This document shows positions 17,266-26,287 of a DNA stretch of 64,000 nucleotides, piece by piece. This stretch comes from Xanthomarina spongicola (GTDB lineage Bacteria > Bacteroidota > Bacteroidia > Flavobacteriales > Flavobacteriaceae). Made by a program: the position numbers and the translations under genes. The notes beneath the pieces were generated by a model that searched no databases, had not been told where the DNA came from, and saw only the letters and a program-made list of their open reading frames with translations. Location: assembly GCF_003148645.1 (NCBI RefSeq), contig NZ_QGGP01000002.1, positions 67,001-131,000 on the forward strand, given 5' to 3'. Within the stretch, counting starts at the first letter, position 1. Each line of letters starts with the position of its first letter.

Positions 17266-17919
17266 CTAGTTTCCCTTTTTATAGTCTTCAAGAAATTTAG
17301 CAAGTCCACTATCTGTTAATGGATGTTTTAACAAGCCTTCAATAGCGCTTAAAGGACCAGTCATAACATCAGATCCAAGTTTTGCGCAATCAATTATATG
17401 CATGGTATGACGAACAGATGCTGCTAATATTTGAGTTTCAAAACCATAGTTATCATAAATATGACGAATTTCAGCAATCAGGTTTAAACCATCTGTAGAA
17501 ATATCATCTAATCTACCAATAAATGGAGAAACGTAAGTTGCTCCAGCTTTAGCCGCTAATAAAGCTTGACCAGGTGAGAACACTAAAGTCACATTCGTTT
17601 TTATACCTTTATCACTAAAATATTTACAAGCTTTAATACCATCTTTAATCATTGGTAATTTAATAACTATTTGCTCGTGTAATTCTGCTAAAGCTTCACC
17701 TTCGCGAACCATGCCTTCAAAATCTGTAGAGATTACTTCAGCACTTACATCTCCATCAACAATATTACAAATGTCTACGTAATGTTTTAAAATGTTATCA
17801 TGACCAGTAATGCCTTCTTTTGCCATTAAAGATGGGTTTGTGGTAACACCATCAAGAACGCCTAAATCTTGTGCTTCTTTAATCTGGTCTAAATTTGCAG
17901 TATCAATAAAAAATTTCAT
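17266..17919 (-). CDS. Transaldolase, short FSA/TalC type
   Basis: Class I aldolase of the pentose-phosphate pathway. 217 residues, the length of the short fructose-6-phosphate aldolase/TalC group (TIGR00875) and not of the 320-residue TalB. The sequence shows [26 protein letters not shown], the Schiff-base Lys87 in [22 protein letters not shown], and SPFIGRLDD. Whether it is a true transaldolase or an F6P aldolase cannot be told from sequence alone. Single gene; shares a terminator with the converging upstream gene. Confidence 0.93.
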   Translation of the reverse strand: MKFFIDTANLDQIKEAQDLGVLDGVTTNPSLMAKEGITGHDNILKHYVDICNIVDGDVSAEVISTDFEGMVREGEALAELHEQIVIKLPMIKDGIKACKYFSDKGIKTNVTLVFSPGQALLAAKAGATYVSPFIGRLDDISTDGLNLIAEIRHIYDNYGFETQILAASVRHTMHIIDCAKLGSDVMTGPLSAIEGLLKHPLTDSGLAKFLEDYKKGN

Positions 17920-17991
17920 AAATATTAATTTTTTAATTCCTTTAGAAAGGAAAATGAGTTTGTTTTAGTTGTATTTTATCGAATTGCAAAA

Positions 17992-18795
17992 TTACAATTT
18001 ATAATGGTTTAACAGTAGTTTCTCATAAACTTTGTCTGGAAGGATTCTTTTTAACACAATAGAAAACTTTTGCATAAACTCTCCAACCTTATAATGTATT
18101 TTTGGGTTTTGTGTATTAATTATTTTATAAATAGCTTTTGCCATTAGTAATGGATCTTTACCAGAATCAACATGAGTATCCATAAGTTTTAACGTATTGC
18201 CATAAGGTTTTTTATATGGGGAACTATCAATAATTGGAGCATGATAACGTCCGGAAGCTATATTTGTAGCAAAATCTCCAGGAGCTACATTAGTCATGTG
18301 TATATTAAAATCTTTTAATTCCATTCTAAAGGCTTCGGTAACTAATTCGAAAGCACCTTTACTTGCGCTATAAATACCTCGATAAGGCAAACCCATATAT
18401 CCAGCAATAGATGTAATATTAATAATTAAGCCTGAACCATGTTCTCTCATACTTGGTAAAACGGCTTTAATTACATTAATAGGTCCAAATAAATTGGTTT
18501 CGAAATTGTTTTTAATTTCTGCCTCAGGAATTTCTTCTATTGGACCAGTAATGCCAACTCCAGCATTATTAATTAATACATCAATACGTCCTTCTTTAGA
18601 AAGAACAGCTTCAATAGCTTGAGTAATAGTTTGATTATTCGTTACGTCTAATGCAACAATTGGAAATTTACTTGAGGGATATTTTTCTGGAGATCGACTG
18701 GTTCCATAAACTATATAACCTTTTGAGTTTAAAAATTCACCAACCGATTTTCCAATTCCTGAAGAACCACCAGTTATTAAAACAACTTTAGACAT
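17992..18795 (-). CDS. SDR family oxidoreductase
   Basis: Classical short-chain dehydrogenase/reductase. The N-terminal cofactor motif is TGGSSGIGKS (8-17), followed by NNAGVG at 76-81 and the catalytic set Ser129, Tyr142 and Lys146 (YSASKG). GTSRSPEKY after the second strand, with an Arg, leans towards NADPH. 267 residues. The substrate is unknown. It is a single gene between the transaldolase and the SRP RNA, with no partner that would fix a pathway. Confidence 0.92.
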   Translation of the reverse strand: MSKVVLITGGSSGIGKSVGEFLNSKGYIVYGTSRSPEKYPSSKFPIVALDVTNNQTITQAIEAVLSKEGRIDVLINNAGVGITGPIEEIPEAEIKNNFETNLFGPINVIKAVLPSMREHGSGLIINITSIAGYMGLPYRGIYSASKGAFELVTEAFRMELKDFNIHMTNVAPGDFATNIASGRYHAPIIDSSPYKKPYGNTLKLMDTHVDSGKDPLLMAKAIYKIINTQNPKIHYKVGEFMQKFSIVLKRILPDKVYEKLLLNHYKL

Positions 18796-18963
18796 ATTCT
18801 TAATTTAGAATTTCAAAAATACAATAATAAAAATAATGATAGAGACTTTTAAAGTTGAGATATAATCTATTTACAGCAGAATTTTCAACATCAAAGGAAG
18901 GTGTTTAAACTAAAAAATCTTGATTAGCTATAGCTTTCAATATTTGAGTTTAAGGCACAAAAA

Positions 18964-19061
18964 AAGGCAAGCTACCTACATCACACCGCTACGACCATTT
19001 ACCTTTGCTGTGTTCCCACCCTGGAGGATTCAACAGGAGCTGGTTGTGTAGGACTTGCCGA
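18964..19061 (-). ncRNA. ffs: Signal recognition particle RNA (bacterial small type)
   Basis: Minus strand reads GGCAAGTCC at the 5' side and GTAGCTTGCC at the 3' side, which pair to close a long hairpin. The apical part contains CCTCCAGGGTGGGAACACAG followed by CAAAGG, the conserved SRP domain IV core that binds Ffh, and later GATGTAGGTAG as in E. coli 4.5S RNA. A T run (TTTTTTTG) directly follows on that strand and acts as terminator. About 95 bases, the usual size. Confidence 0.9.
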
Positions 19062-19149
19062 GTGCAAAGATACAATCTTTTAAATTTATCACAATGATTT
19101 TTTAAACTGAATTTTAATAAATAACTTGCTCAAAATTTATAAAGTCAAA

Positions 19150-20184
19150 ATGAATACATTTAAATATCTTACAATCATATTTTTAGGAAGTTTTTTAATT
19201 TCTTGTGGTAGTAATTCTGCTCAGAAAAAAAATGATATTTCTATAAAAATAAATGCCGAAGGACAAGCAATTACTATTGATAAAACTTTAGAATTGGAGA
19301 TTTCTAATCCTAAAAAACATGAAATTTCTTCTGTAGAGTTTATGCTTGATGGAGCTGTAATTTCAGAAAAGGTGGACTTAAAGTCTTTAAAACTTGGAGA
19401 TCATACTATAGAAGCAAAGTTACAATTAGGCGATGATACTGAAACCATATCACAAACTATTACACTTTTAAATAATCAAACTCCTAAAGTGTATTCATAT
19501 AAAATTATAAATGAATATCCACACGATATTACATCTTACACGCAAGGATTAGAGTTTTATAATGGCGAATTATACGAAAGTACAGGTCAGTATAGAGAAT
19601 CCAAACTTAGAAAAGTAGATTACAAAACAGGAGAAGTGCTAAAAAATATTGATTTAGCTGACGAGTATTTTGGTGAAGGATTAACTGTTTTAAATAATAA
19701 AATTTACCAGCTTACTTGGAAAAGAGGTACAGGATTTGTTTACGATGTAGATACATTTGAGAAAACGGGAAGTTTTAAATATGGAAATAGCGTTGAAGGA
19801 TGGGGAATTTGTAACGATGGAAAGAAACTTTATAAGAGTGATGGTACCAAAAAAATATGGACATTAAATCCAGAAACTTTAACCGAAGAAAGTTATATAC
19901 AGGCTTACCATAACAAAGGAAAAGTAGTAGAGTTAAACGAGCTCGAGTGGGTTAATGGTAAAATTTATGCCAACCGTTATAATAAAAATGGTGTAGCCAT
20001 AATAAACCCAGAAAATGGAGCAGTAGAAGGTGTTATCGATTTTACGCCTTTAAGAAAAAAAGTAACCCAACATCCTAAACTAGATGTATTAAATGGTATT
20101 GCTTACAATCCGGATACACAAACCTTGTTTATTACTGGTAAGCGTTGGGATAAATTATTTGAAGTAGAAATTATAGAAAACTAA
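19150..20184 (+). CDS. Glutaminyl-peptide cyclotransferase, beta-propeller lipoprotein
   Basis: Plant/bacterial-type glutamine cyclotransferase (PF05096), which turns N-terminal glutamine into pyroglutamate. The ATG at 19150 gives MNTFKYLTIIFLGSFLISC, a lipoprotein signal; the in-frame TTG at 19126 would spoil it. After an about 100-residue N-terminal beta domain comes the propeller: YTQGLEFYNGELYESTGQY, FGEGLTVLNNKIYQLTW, WGICNDGKKLYKSDG, LNELEWVNGKIYANRY, and LNGIAYNPDTQTLFITGKRW, a complete set of the family's repeats. It likely acts in the periplasm or at the surface. A thioesterase gene follows two bases later. Confidence 0.92.
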   Translation: MNTFKYLTIIFLGSFLISCGSNSAQKKNDISIKINAEGQAITIDKTLELEISNPKKHEISSVEFMLDGAVISEKVDLKSLKLGDHTIEAKLQLGDDTETISQTITLLNNQTPKVYSYKIINEYPHDITSYTQGLEFYNGELYESTGQYRESKLRKVDYKTGEVLKNIDLADEYFGEGLTVLNNKIYQLTWKRGTGFVYDVDTFEKTGSFKYGNSVEGWGICNDGKKLYKSDGTKKIWTLNPETLTEESYIQAYHNKGKVVELNELEWVNGKIYANRYNKNGVAIINPENGAVEGVIDFTPLRKKVTQHPKLDVLNGIAYNPDTQTLFITGKRWDKLFEVEIIEN

Positions 20185-20186
20185 TT

Positions 20187-20576
20187 TTGCAGACATACGA
20201 ATCCTTATTAACAGTTACTGAAGACGATTTAGACGAACTAAATCATGTTAATAATGTACGATATGTGCAATGGGTTCAAGAAGTTGCTAAAGAACATTGG
20301 GTTGAGTTTGCTCCAGAAGAACTTAGAGAATCTAATTTCTGGATTATGCTAACACATTTTATAGAGTATAAAAGTCCAGCATTTCTTAACGATGTACTTA
20401 ATCTAAAAACGTACGTAATAAAATCTGAAGGTGTTACTTCAACTAGAATCGTAGAAATTCTTAATAATAAAACCAATAAATTGCTGGCAAAATCAGAAAC
20501 AACTTGGTGTTTTATGAGTTATGAAACTAATAAACCAGCCCGAATTACTAATCAGGTTGTAAAATTATTTCACTAA
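20187..20576 (+). CDS. Hotdog-fold acyl-CoA thioesterase
   Basis: 129-residue 4HBT-type thioesterase of the YbgC/FcbC kind. The active-site helix begins DLDELNHVNNVRYVQWVQE, with the Asp/Asn-His-Val-Asn pattern of the family, followed by IEYKSPAFLNDVLNL and ILNNKTNKLLAKSETTWCFM. The start is TTG at 20187, two bases after the stop of the cyclotransferase gene, so translation is probably coupled. The natural acyl-CoA is unknown. Confidence 0.88.
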   Translation: MQTYESLLTVTEDDLDELNHVNNVRYVQWVQEVAKEHWVEFAPEELRESNFWIMLTHFIEYKSPAFLNDVLNLKTYVIKSEGVTSTRIVEILNNKTNKLLAKSETTWCFMSYETNKPARITNQVVKLFH

Positions 20577-20663
20577 AAAATTACTTTCATACTAAATCAT
20601 CAATTCAAAAGTTATATTTTTACCAAGCACATCGTGTATATTTAATAAATTATCATTTAAAAA

Positions 20664-22214
20664 ATGAAGCAAGCTTTTTACATTATATTTTGCCTAGGTA
20701 TATTAATCTCTACAAATTCTTGTCGAAAAGATCTTGATTTTGGTCCAAGTACAGGAAATCTAGAATTCTCTAAAGACACCGTTTATTTAGATACAGTTTT
20801 TACTAATATTGGTTCTAGTACCTATAATCTAAAAGTATATAATAGAAGTAGCGATGATATTAGTATTCCATCTATTCGTCTAGCTTTAGGCGAAGATTCG
20901 GAGTATCGATTAAATGTCGATGGTATTTCAGGGAAAACGTTTGAAAATGTGGAGATTCTTGCCAAAGACAGTATGTATGTGTTTATTGAGACAACTATAG
21001 ATATTAATAATTTGCCTAATTTAAATGGTGAATTTCTTTACACAGATAAAATAGAATTCGATTCTGGGTCAAACTTCCAATCGGTAGAATTAGTTACCTT
21101 GGTTAAAGATGCTGTTTTTATCTATCCTGATAAAGACAATACTACTGGAGTTATAGAAACGTTGACTTTAAATATTGGAGGAGAGGTTGTAGAAACAGAA
21201 ATTCAAGGACGTTATTTATTGCCTAGTGAATTAACATTTACTAATGAGAAGCCTTATGTAGTCTATGGTTATGCTGCTGTTCCAAATAACGAAACCCTAA
21301 CTATTGAAGCTGGAGCACGTGTGCATTTTCATGCAAATTCTGGAATTTTAGTAGCAGAAGATGCAAGCCTGCATGTTAATGGAATGTATAGTAGTGATCA
21401 AGATTTATTAGAGAACGAAGTTGTTTTTGAAGGAGACAGACTGGAACCTTCTTTTTCAGATGTGCCAGGTCAATGGGGAACTATTTGGCTAATCGATGGA
21501 AGTGTTAATAATATTATTAATTATGCAACCATAAAAAACGCAGCAGTTGGTATTTTAAGTGAAGGAAATCCAGACGCTATAAATAACAAATTAACCATAA
21601 CGAATTCGCAAGTATACAACTCAAGTAATTTTGGAATTTTAGGAAGAAATACGTCTATACTTGCCGAAAACCTTATTATTAATAATTCTGGACAAAGTTC
21701 TTTTGCTGCAACCTATGGTGGAAAATATAACTTAACACATTGTACGATTGCCAATTACTGGAATAACAGTTTTAGACAATTTCCAGCCTTATTGGTGAAC
21801 AATTTTTTCGATACAGCAGATACTAGATTTATTACCGATTTAACTGAAGCTAATTTTAACAACTGTATTATCTACGGAAACGATAATCCAGAATTTATTT
21901 TAGATGAAATTGAAGATCCTGGAGTGGTATTCAATTTTAAATTTACCAATTGTTTGTTGAGGTTTGACGATATTAATAACAATTTTACAGGCGAAAATTA
22001 CGATTTCAATAATCCTGCTTTATATGAAGGGAATCTATTTAATGAAAATCCAGATTTCATGGATACAGATGCCAATGAAATGATTATTGGTGAGGAATCT
22101 GCTGCAAACGGTCTAGGAAATCTAATTATTGCTGGACAGGTACCATTAGATATTTTGGAAGTTAATAGAACAGCTTCGCCAGATTCTGGAGCATATCAGC
22201 ATATTATGTTTTAG
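20664..22214 (+). CDS. Lipoprotein with a right-handed beta-helix
   Basis: 516-residue exported lipoprotein. Signal and lipobox TNSC with the cysteine at residue 20, followed by RKD. Residues 25-150 look like an Ig-like domain with the pattern LEFSKDTVYLDTVFTNIGSS. From about 200 to the end there are repeating short strands with Asn-rich turns (NNIINYATIKNAAVGIL, LTITNSQVYNSSNFGILG, ENLIINNSG, YNLTHCTIANYW), typical of parallel beta-helix proteins. Such proteins often bind or cleave polysaccharides, but no catalytic residues stand out here. Flavobacterial families of this type are usually called hypothetical. Confidence 0.75.
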   Translation: MKQAFYIIFCLGILISTNSCRKDLDFGPSTGNLEFSKDTVYLDTVFTNIGSSTYNLKVYNRSSDDISIPSIRLALGEDSEYRLNVDGISGKTFENVEILAKDSMYVFIETTIDINNLPNLNGEFLYTDKIEFDSGSNFQSVELVTLVKDAVFIYPDKDNTTGVIETLTLNIGGEVVETEIQGRYLLPSELTFTNEKPYVVYGYAAVPNNETLTIEAGARVHFHANSGILVAEDASLHVNGMYSSDQDLLENEVVFEGDRLEPSFSDVPGQWGTIWLIDGSVNNIINYATIKNAAVGILSEGNPDAINNKLTITNSQVYNSSNFGILGRNTSILAENLIINNSGQSSFAATYGGKYNLTHCTIANYWNNSFRQFPALLVNNFFDTADTRFITDLTEANFNNCIIYGNDNPEFILDEIEDPGVVFNFKFTNCLLRFDDINNNFTGENYDFNNPALYEGNLFNENPDFMDTDANEMIIGEESAANGLGNLIIAGQVPLDILEVNRTASPDSGAYQHIMF

Positions 22215-22221
22215 ATAAAAT

Positions 22222-22509
22222 TCAACTTTCACGATAATGTTTTTTTGCAAATCTTAATGCAGTTTTTATAGCAATATCTTCATAATAGGAAATTACATGT
22301 TTCATATAAACATACTGTTTTTCAGAATAATTACTATCTGCAAACCAATTATTCATCTTAGTGATAATTGTTTGTTTCATAGAATTTAATTCTATCTCTA
22401 CTATGGAATCGTTTACTTCAAAAATGGCGTTTTTTATATAATGTTTGAAGTCTTCAAAAGCACTTTTAACAACTCTTTGACATTTGTAATGTAATATCTT
22501 TAAATCCAT
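22222..22509 (-). CDS. Hypothetical protein, 95 residues
   Basis: I do not recognise this protein. It is helical and charged, with no signal peptide or membrane segment, and is rich in Lys, Tyr and aromatic residues (KQYVYMKHVISYYEDIAIK). Its ATG lies two bases after the stop of the SRAP/YedK gene on the same strand, so it is probably translated from the same mRNA. A link to the abasic-site repair role of its neighbour is possible but is only inference from position. Confidence 0.6.
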   Translation of the reverse strand: MDLKILHYKCQRVVKSAFEDFKHYIKNAIFEVNDSIVEIELNSMKQTIITKMNNWFADSNYSEKQYVYMKHVISYYEDIAIKTALRFAKKHYRES

Positions 22510-22511
22510 AA

Positions 22512-23243
22512 CTAAAAAAGTGTATTTTTTTCTACAGGTACAACTATATAAGGCTTGTTAGTGTTTATTCCTTTTTTATATAAATCTCTACTAACTGGAT
22601 GCGCTTGAAATTTGTTAGAAGTAAAACCATGTGCCATAAGCTCATTTAAAGTTTGAGAATTACTTCCATCATCAAGCCAATCTTCATATAAATCTTCTGC
22701 TAATACTAATGGCATTCGTTTTTTTTTGTTATGAACTTCTGAGAAAAAATCATTGGCCTCAATAGTAATAATTGTTGCTGTAAACAAGTTGTCATCCAAT
22801 TCTGTATAAAGTCCAGCAAACATAAACAAATCTCCTTCTGGATATTCTTCAGAAGGTTGATAACAGAAATACGGAATAGACAAACCATTTTCGTGATGTG
22901 GTTCATAAAATCCATCTGCTAAGATTAAACATCTTTTTTCTTCAGCACTTTGTTTAAAAGAGCTCTTTTCAAATATTGTTTCACTTCTTGCATTTAGTGT
23001 ATTACTCTTTTTTAGAAACGATTTAGGATCTTGTTTTGCCCAATCTGGAACTAAACCCCAACTTGCAGGATAAATGGATTCTTGCTCATCCATTTTTATA
23101 ATATAAAAATTACCATGAGTAAATCCGTTCAAATGATAATATGGCTCGTATTCCAATGGGATTTTAAAATTAGCAGGCATCTGACTTAGCAGTTTTTTCT
23201 CTATTTCCTCTCTATTTTTACGTAATGAAGTTGAAAAGCACAT
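22512..23243 (-). CDS. SOS response-associated peptidase (SRAP, YedK/HMCES family)
   Basis: Protein that forms a stable thiazolidine crosslink with abasic sites in single-stranded DNA and so shields them. The four key residues are visible: Cys2 directly after the initiator Met, Asn84 in NARSE, Glu114 in GFYEP, and His171 in VHNKKKRMP. The last motif has three extra residues compared with E. coli HDRMP; I believe this is common in Bacteroidota. 243 residues, full length. A 95-residue helical protein follows two bases downstream. Confidence 0.93.
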   Translation of the reverse strand: MCFSTSLRKNREEIEKKLLSQMPANFKIPLEYEPYYHLNGFTHGNFYIIKMDEQESIYPASWGLVPDWAKQDPKSFLKKSNTLNARSETIFEKSSFKQSAEEKRCLILADGFYEPHHENGLSIPYFCYQPSEEYPEGDLFMFAGLYTELDDNLFTATIITIEANDFFSEVHNKKKRMPLVLAEDLYEDWLDDGSNSQTLNELMAHGFTSNKFQAHPVSRDLYKKGINTNKPYIVVPVEKNTLF

Positions 23244-23377
23244 GTCTAAAAAATTAGACTCTAAATTAAAAAATAATCAAAGACGATATTGAAAATGATA
23301 TTAACAAAATACTTTTAATTTCAAAACGGAATAAAACAGGAGCTTTGCAATAATTCACATGAAAAATAGAACACATA

Positions 23378-23406
23378 AAAAAACCTGCTAAATCTGCAGG
23401 TTTTTT
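23378..23406 (-). terminator. Terminator downstream of glyA
   Basis: An 11-base-pair stem (AAAAAACCTGC with GCAGGTTTTTT) and a seven-base loop, 26 bases beyond the glyA stop on the minus strand. Confidence 0.88.
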
Positions 23407-23431
23407 ATTTTTAAATATATATGTTATTAGC

Positions 23432-24703
23432 TTAAGCAAACAAAGGTAAGTCGCTCATCATGGCATTCACTTTTCCTGCAATAACAGTTAGTTTGTTTTC
23501 GTCTTGATAATTCATTAAAGCTTCATCTACCAAAGCAACAATCCCTTCCATATCAGCTTCTTTCAAACCTCTAGTTGTAATTGCTGGTGTTCCAATTCTA
23601 ATACCAGACGTTACAAATGGCGATTTATCATCAAAAGGAACCATGTTTTTATTGACAGTAATATCTGCTTTAACTAAAGCTTGTTCGGCATCTTTTCCAG
23701 TCAAGTTTTTGTTTCTTAAGTCAATTAACATCATATGGTTATCTGTACCACCAGAAATAATATGGTAACCTCTATCTACAAATGCCTTAGCCATAGCTTG
23801 TGCATTTTTCTGAACCTGTAACATGTAGTGCAGATATTCGTCGGTTAAAGCTTCGCCAAAAGCAATAGCTTTAGCAGCAATAATATGCTCTAAAGGACCT
23901 CCTTGGTTTCCAGGAAACACAGCAGAATCTAATAAAGAAGACATTTTACGTAAATTTCCATTCTTCAAAGTCAATCCAAAAGGATTATCGAAATCTTGTC
24001 CCATCATAATCATACCACCTCTTGGACCACGTAAGGTTTTATGTGTCGTTGTAGTTACTATATGGCAATGTGGTAGTGGATCGTTTAAAATACCTTTGGC
24101 AATCAATCCAGCTGGATGCGAAATATCGGCTAAAAGTAAAGCGCCAACACTGTCTGCAATAGCTCTAAAACGTTTAAAATCCATATCTCTGGAATAAGCA
24201 GATGCTCCAGCAATTATTAGTTTAGGTTTTTCTCTTTCTGCAACTTCAGCAACATGGTCGTAGTCAATTAAACCAGTTTCTTTTTTTACACCATAAAAAA
24301 CAGGATTGTAAAGTTTCCCAGAAAAGTTTACTGGCGACCCATGTGTTAAGTGACCACCATGTGACAAATCGAATCCTAAAATAGTGTCTCCAGGTTTTAA
24401 ACAAGCAGCATAAACAGCTGTGTTGGCCTGACTGCCAGAATGTGGTTGTACGTTTACATATTCTGCATTAAATAGCGTCTTTGCTCTATCAATGGCTAAT
24501 TGTTCTACTTCATCAACAACTTCACAACCTCCATAATAACGTTTTCCAGGATAGCCTTCAGCATATTTATTAGTTAAAACAGAACCAGCAGCTTCCATTA
24601 CTTGGTTGCTTACAAAATTTTCTGAAGCAATTAATTCAATGCCTTCTAATTGTCTGTGTTTCTCAGCTTCAATTAATTCAAATATTTGTTCGTCGCGTTG
24701 CAT
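23432..24703 (-). CDS. glyA: Serine hydroxymethyltransferase
   Basis: PLP enzyme that converts serine and tetrahydrofolate into glycine and methylene-tetrahydrofolate, the main source of one-carbon units. Sequence marks are [10 protein letters not shown] near residue 23, [16 protein letters not shown], the SHGGHLTHG loop, [11 protein letters not shown], and the PLP lysine Lys222 in [14 protein letters not shown]. 423 residues, standard. It is a single gene divergent from fumarylacetoacetase. A strong terminator follows. Confidence 0.98.
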   Translation of the reverse strand: MQRDEQIFELIEAEKHRQLEGIELIASENFVSNQVMEAAGSVLTNKYAEGYPGKRYYGGCEVVDEVEQLAIDRAKTLFNAEYVNVQPHSGSQANTAVYAACLKPGDTILGFDLSHGGHLTHGSPVNFSGKLYNPVFYGVKKETGLIDYDHVAEVAEREKPKLIIAGASAYSRDMDFKRFRAIADSVGALLLADISHPAGLIAKGILNDPLPHCHIVTTTTHKTLRGPRGGMIMMGQDFDNPFGLTLKNGNLRKMSSLLDSAVFPGNQGGPLEHIIAAKAIAFGEALTDEYLHYMLQVQKNAQAMAKAFVDRGYHIISGGTDNHMMLIDLRNKNLTGKDAEQALVKADITVNKNMVPFDDKSPFVTSGIRIGTPAITTRGLKEADMEGIVALVDEALMNYQDENKLTVIAGKVNAMMSDLPLFA

Positions 24704-24902
24704 AAATTTTAGTTATAGTTAAAATCATGTCAAAAATAACAAATTGATTAGTTTAATACATCAAAAAACATATATTTACTTCGCTTTTAATAAATCTTTT
24801 TTTACAGAAAGCGAAACGACATTTTCTCTTTATTATTAGTATAAAAATAAAAAGTTATGTAGGTTTGAATAGAATTTAATAACAATTAATTAACTACAAG
24901 TT

Positions 24903-26195
24903 ATGCCAATGTCAGCTAACAATCCAGATAGAAGATCGTGGTTACACGTCGATAAAAACTCAGATTTCCCTATTCAAAACATTCCTTTTGGAGTGTTCTT
25001 AACACGAGACGATATTATTACCATCGGAACGCGAATTGGAGATACAGCCATAGATTTAGGGGCTTTGCACCAATTAGGTTATTTTGAAGGGATTCCGTTA
25101 ACCGACGATATTTTTCTTCAAGATTCTTTAAACGATTTTATAGCTGACGGAAGAAAAACTTGGCGTTTAGTTAGAAATAGAATTGCTCATATTTTTGATG
25201 CAGAAAACGACGATTTAAAAAATAATAAGAAGAATAAAGAGACTGTTTTATTTCGCTTAGACGAAATAGAAATGCAATTGCCAGTACAAATTGGCGATTA
25301 CACAGATTTTTATTCAAGTATAGAACATGCTACTAATGTAGGAACCATGTTTCGAGATCCAGAAAATGCTTTAATGCCTAACTGGTTGCACATTCCTGTT
25401 GGATATCATGGTAGAAGTAGTTCTATTATTCCTTCTGGAATCCCTGTTCATAGACCACAAGGACAAACATTACCAGCTGGAAGCGATACGCCAGTTTTCG
25501 GACCATCGAAATTAGTGGATTTCGAACTTGAAATGGCTTTTATTACTACAGATGCTAACGATTTAGGAGAACCAATTCCAATTGATGAAGCCGAAGAGTA
25601 TATTTTTGGACTCGTATTATTTAACGATTGGTCTGCAAGAGATATTCAGAAATGGGAATATGTACCATTAGGACCTTTCTTAGCTAAAAACTTTGCGTCT
25701 TCTATTTCACCTTGGATAGTAACACTGGATGCTTTAGAGCCTTATCGTGTGGAGAGTCCAAAACCATTAAAACCACAATTGCCTTATTTACAATATAAGG
25801 GGAAGAAAAGTTACGATATTAAATTAGAAGTAGCCATCAAACCTAAAACAGCAAAAGAAACTGTTGTAAGTAAATCAAACTTTAAATACATGTACTGGAA
25901 TATGGTGCAGCAATTAGCGCATCATACAGTTAATGGTTGTCCAGTAAATTCTGGAGACATGATGGGAAGTGGTACTATATCTGGCGCAACACCAGACTCT
26001 TATGGTTCTATGTTAGAATTAACTTGGAGAGGAGAGAAGCCTTTAAAATTAAAAGATGGCACAGAACGTAAGTTTATAAATGATTACGATACGGTTATTA
26101 TGCGAGGACATTGCGAAAAAGATGGCACCAGAATTGGTTTTGGTGAAGTTTCGACCCAATTGCTTCCAATATTTAATCCGAAGAAAAATAAATAA
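24903..26195 (+). CDS. fahA: Fumarylacetoacetase
   Basis: Last enzyme of tyrosine and homogentisate breakdown; hydrolyses fumarylacetoacetate to fumarate and acetoacetate. Key residues match mouse FAH by local alignment: Asp135 and the catalytic His142 in DYTDFYSSIEHATNVG, the metal ligands Glu208 and Glu210 in VDFELEMAF, and Asp242 in FNDWSARDIQ. 430 residues with the SH3-like N-terminal domain and the FAH fold. The other pathway genes are not in this window. An alternative start is the second Met at 24909. Confidence 0.97.
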   Translation: MPMSANNPDRRSWLHVDKNSDFPIQNIPFGVFLTRDDIITIGTRIGDTAIDLGALHQLGYFEGIPLTDDIFLQDSLNDFIADGRKTWRLVRNRIAHIFDAENDDLKNNKKNKETVLFRLDEIEMQLPVQIGDYTDFYSSIEHATNVGTMFRDPENALMPNWLHIPVGYHGRSSSIIPSGIPVHRPQGQTLPAGSDTPVFGPSKLVDFELEMAFITTDANDLGEPIPIDEAEEYIFGLVLFNDWSARDIQKWEYVPLGPFLAKNFASSISPWIVTLDALEPYRVESPKPLKPQLPYLQYKGKKSYDIKLEVAIKPKTAKETVVSKSNFKYMYWNMVQQLAHHTVNGCPVNSGDMMGSGTISGATPDSYGSMLELTWRGEKPLKLKDGTERKFINDYDTVIMRGHCEKDGTRIGFGEVSTQLLPIFNPKKNK

Positions 26196-26199
26196 GATG

Positions 26200-26223
26200 A
26201 AGCGACCAACTGGTCGCTTTTTT
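26200..26223 (+). terminator. Terminator downstream of fahA
   Basis: AAGCGACC paired with GGTCGCTT around a four-base loop, then a T run, four bases after the stop. Confidence 0.85.
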
Positions 26224-26236
26224 CTTTTAATGCAAA

Positions 26237-26268
26237 TTGTCATCCAGAGCTAAGCGAAGAATCTCTTC
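26237..26268. repeat. Possible dispersed intergenic repeat fragment
   Basis: The segment TGTCATCCAGAGCTAAGCG continuing AAGAATCTC resembles an intergenic repeat common in Flavobacteriaceae, with a core like GTCATTCCGAGCGAAGCGAGGAATCTC shortened here. It occurs once in the window, between fahA and the TlpA lipoprotein gene. The match is from memory. Confidence 0.4.
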
Positions 26269-26287
26269 AATATAAATAATTAGTATT

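Noticed and set aside
18796-19125. A protein-coding gene around the SRP RNA
   Set aside because: No frame fits; the conserved segment is explained by the RNA hairpin and its T-run terminator.
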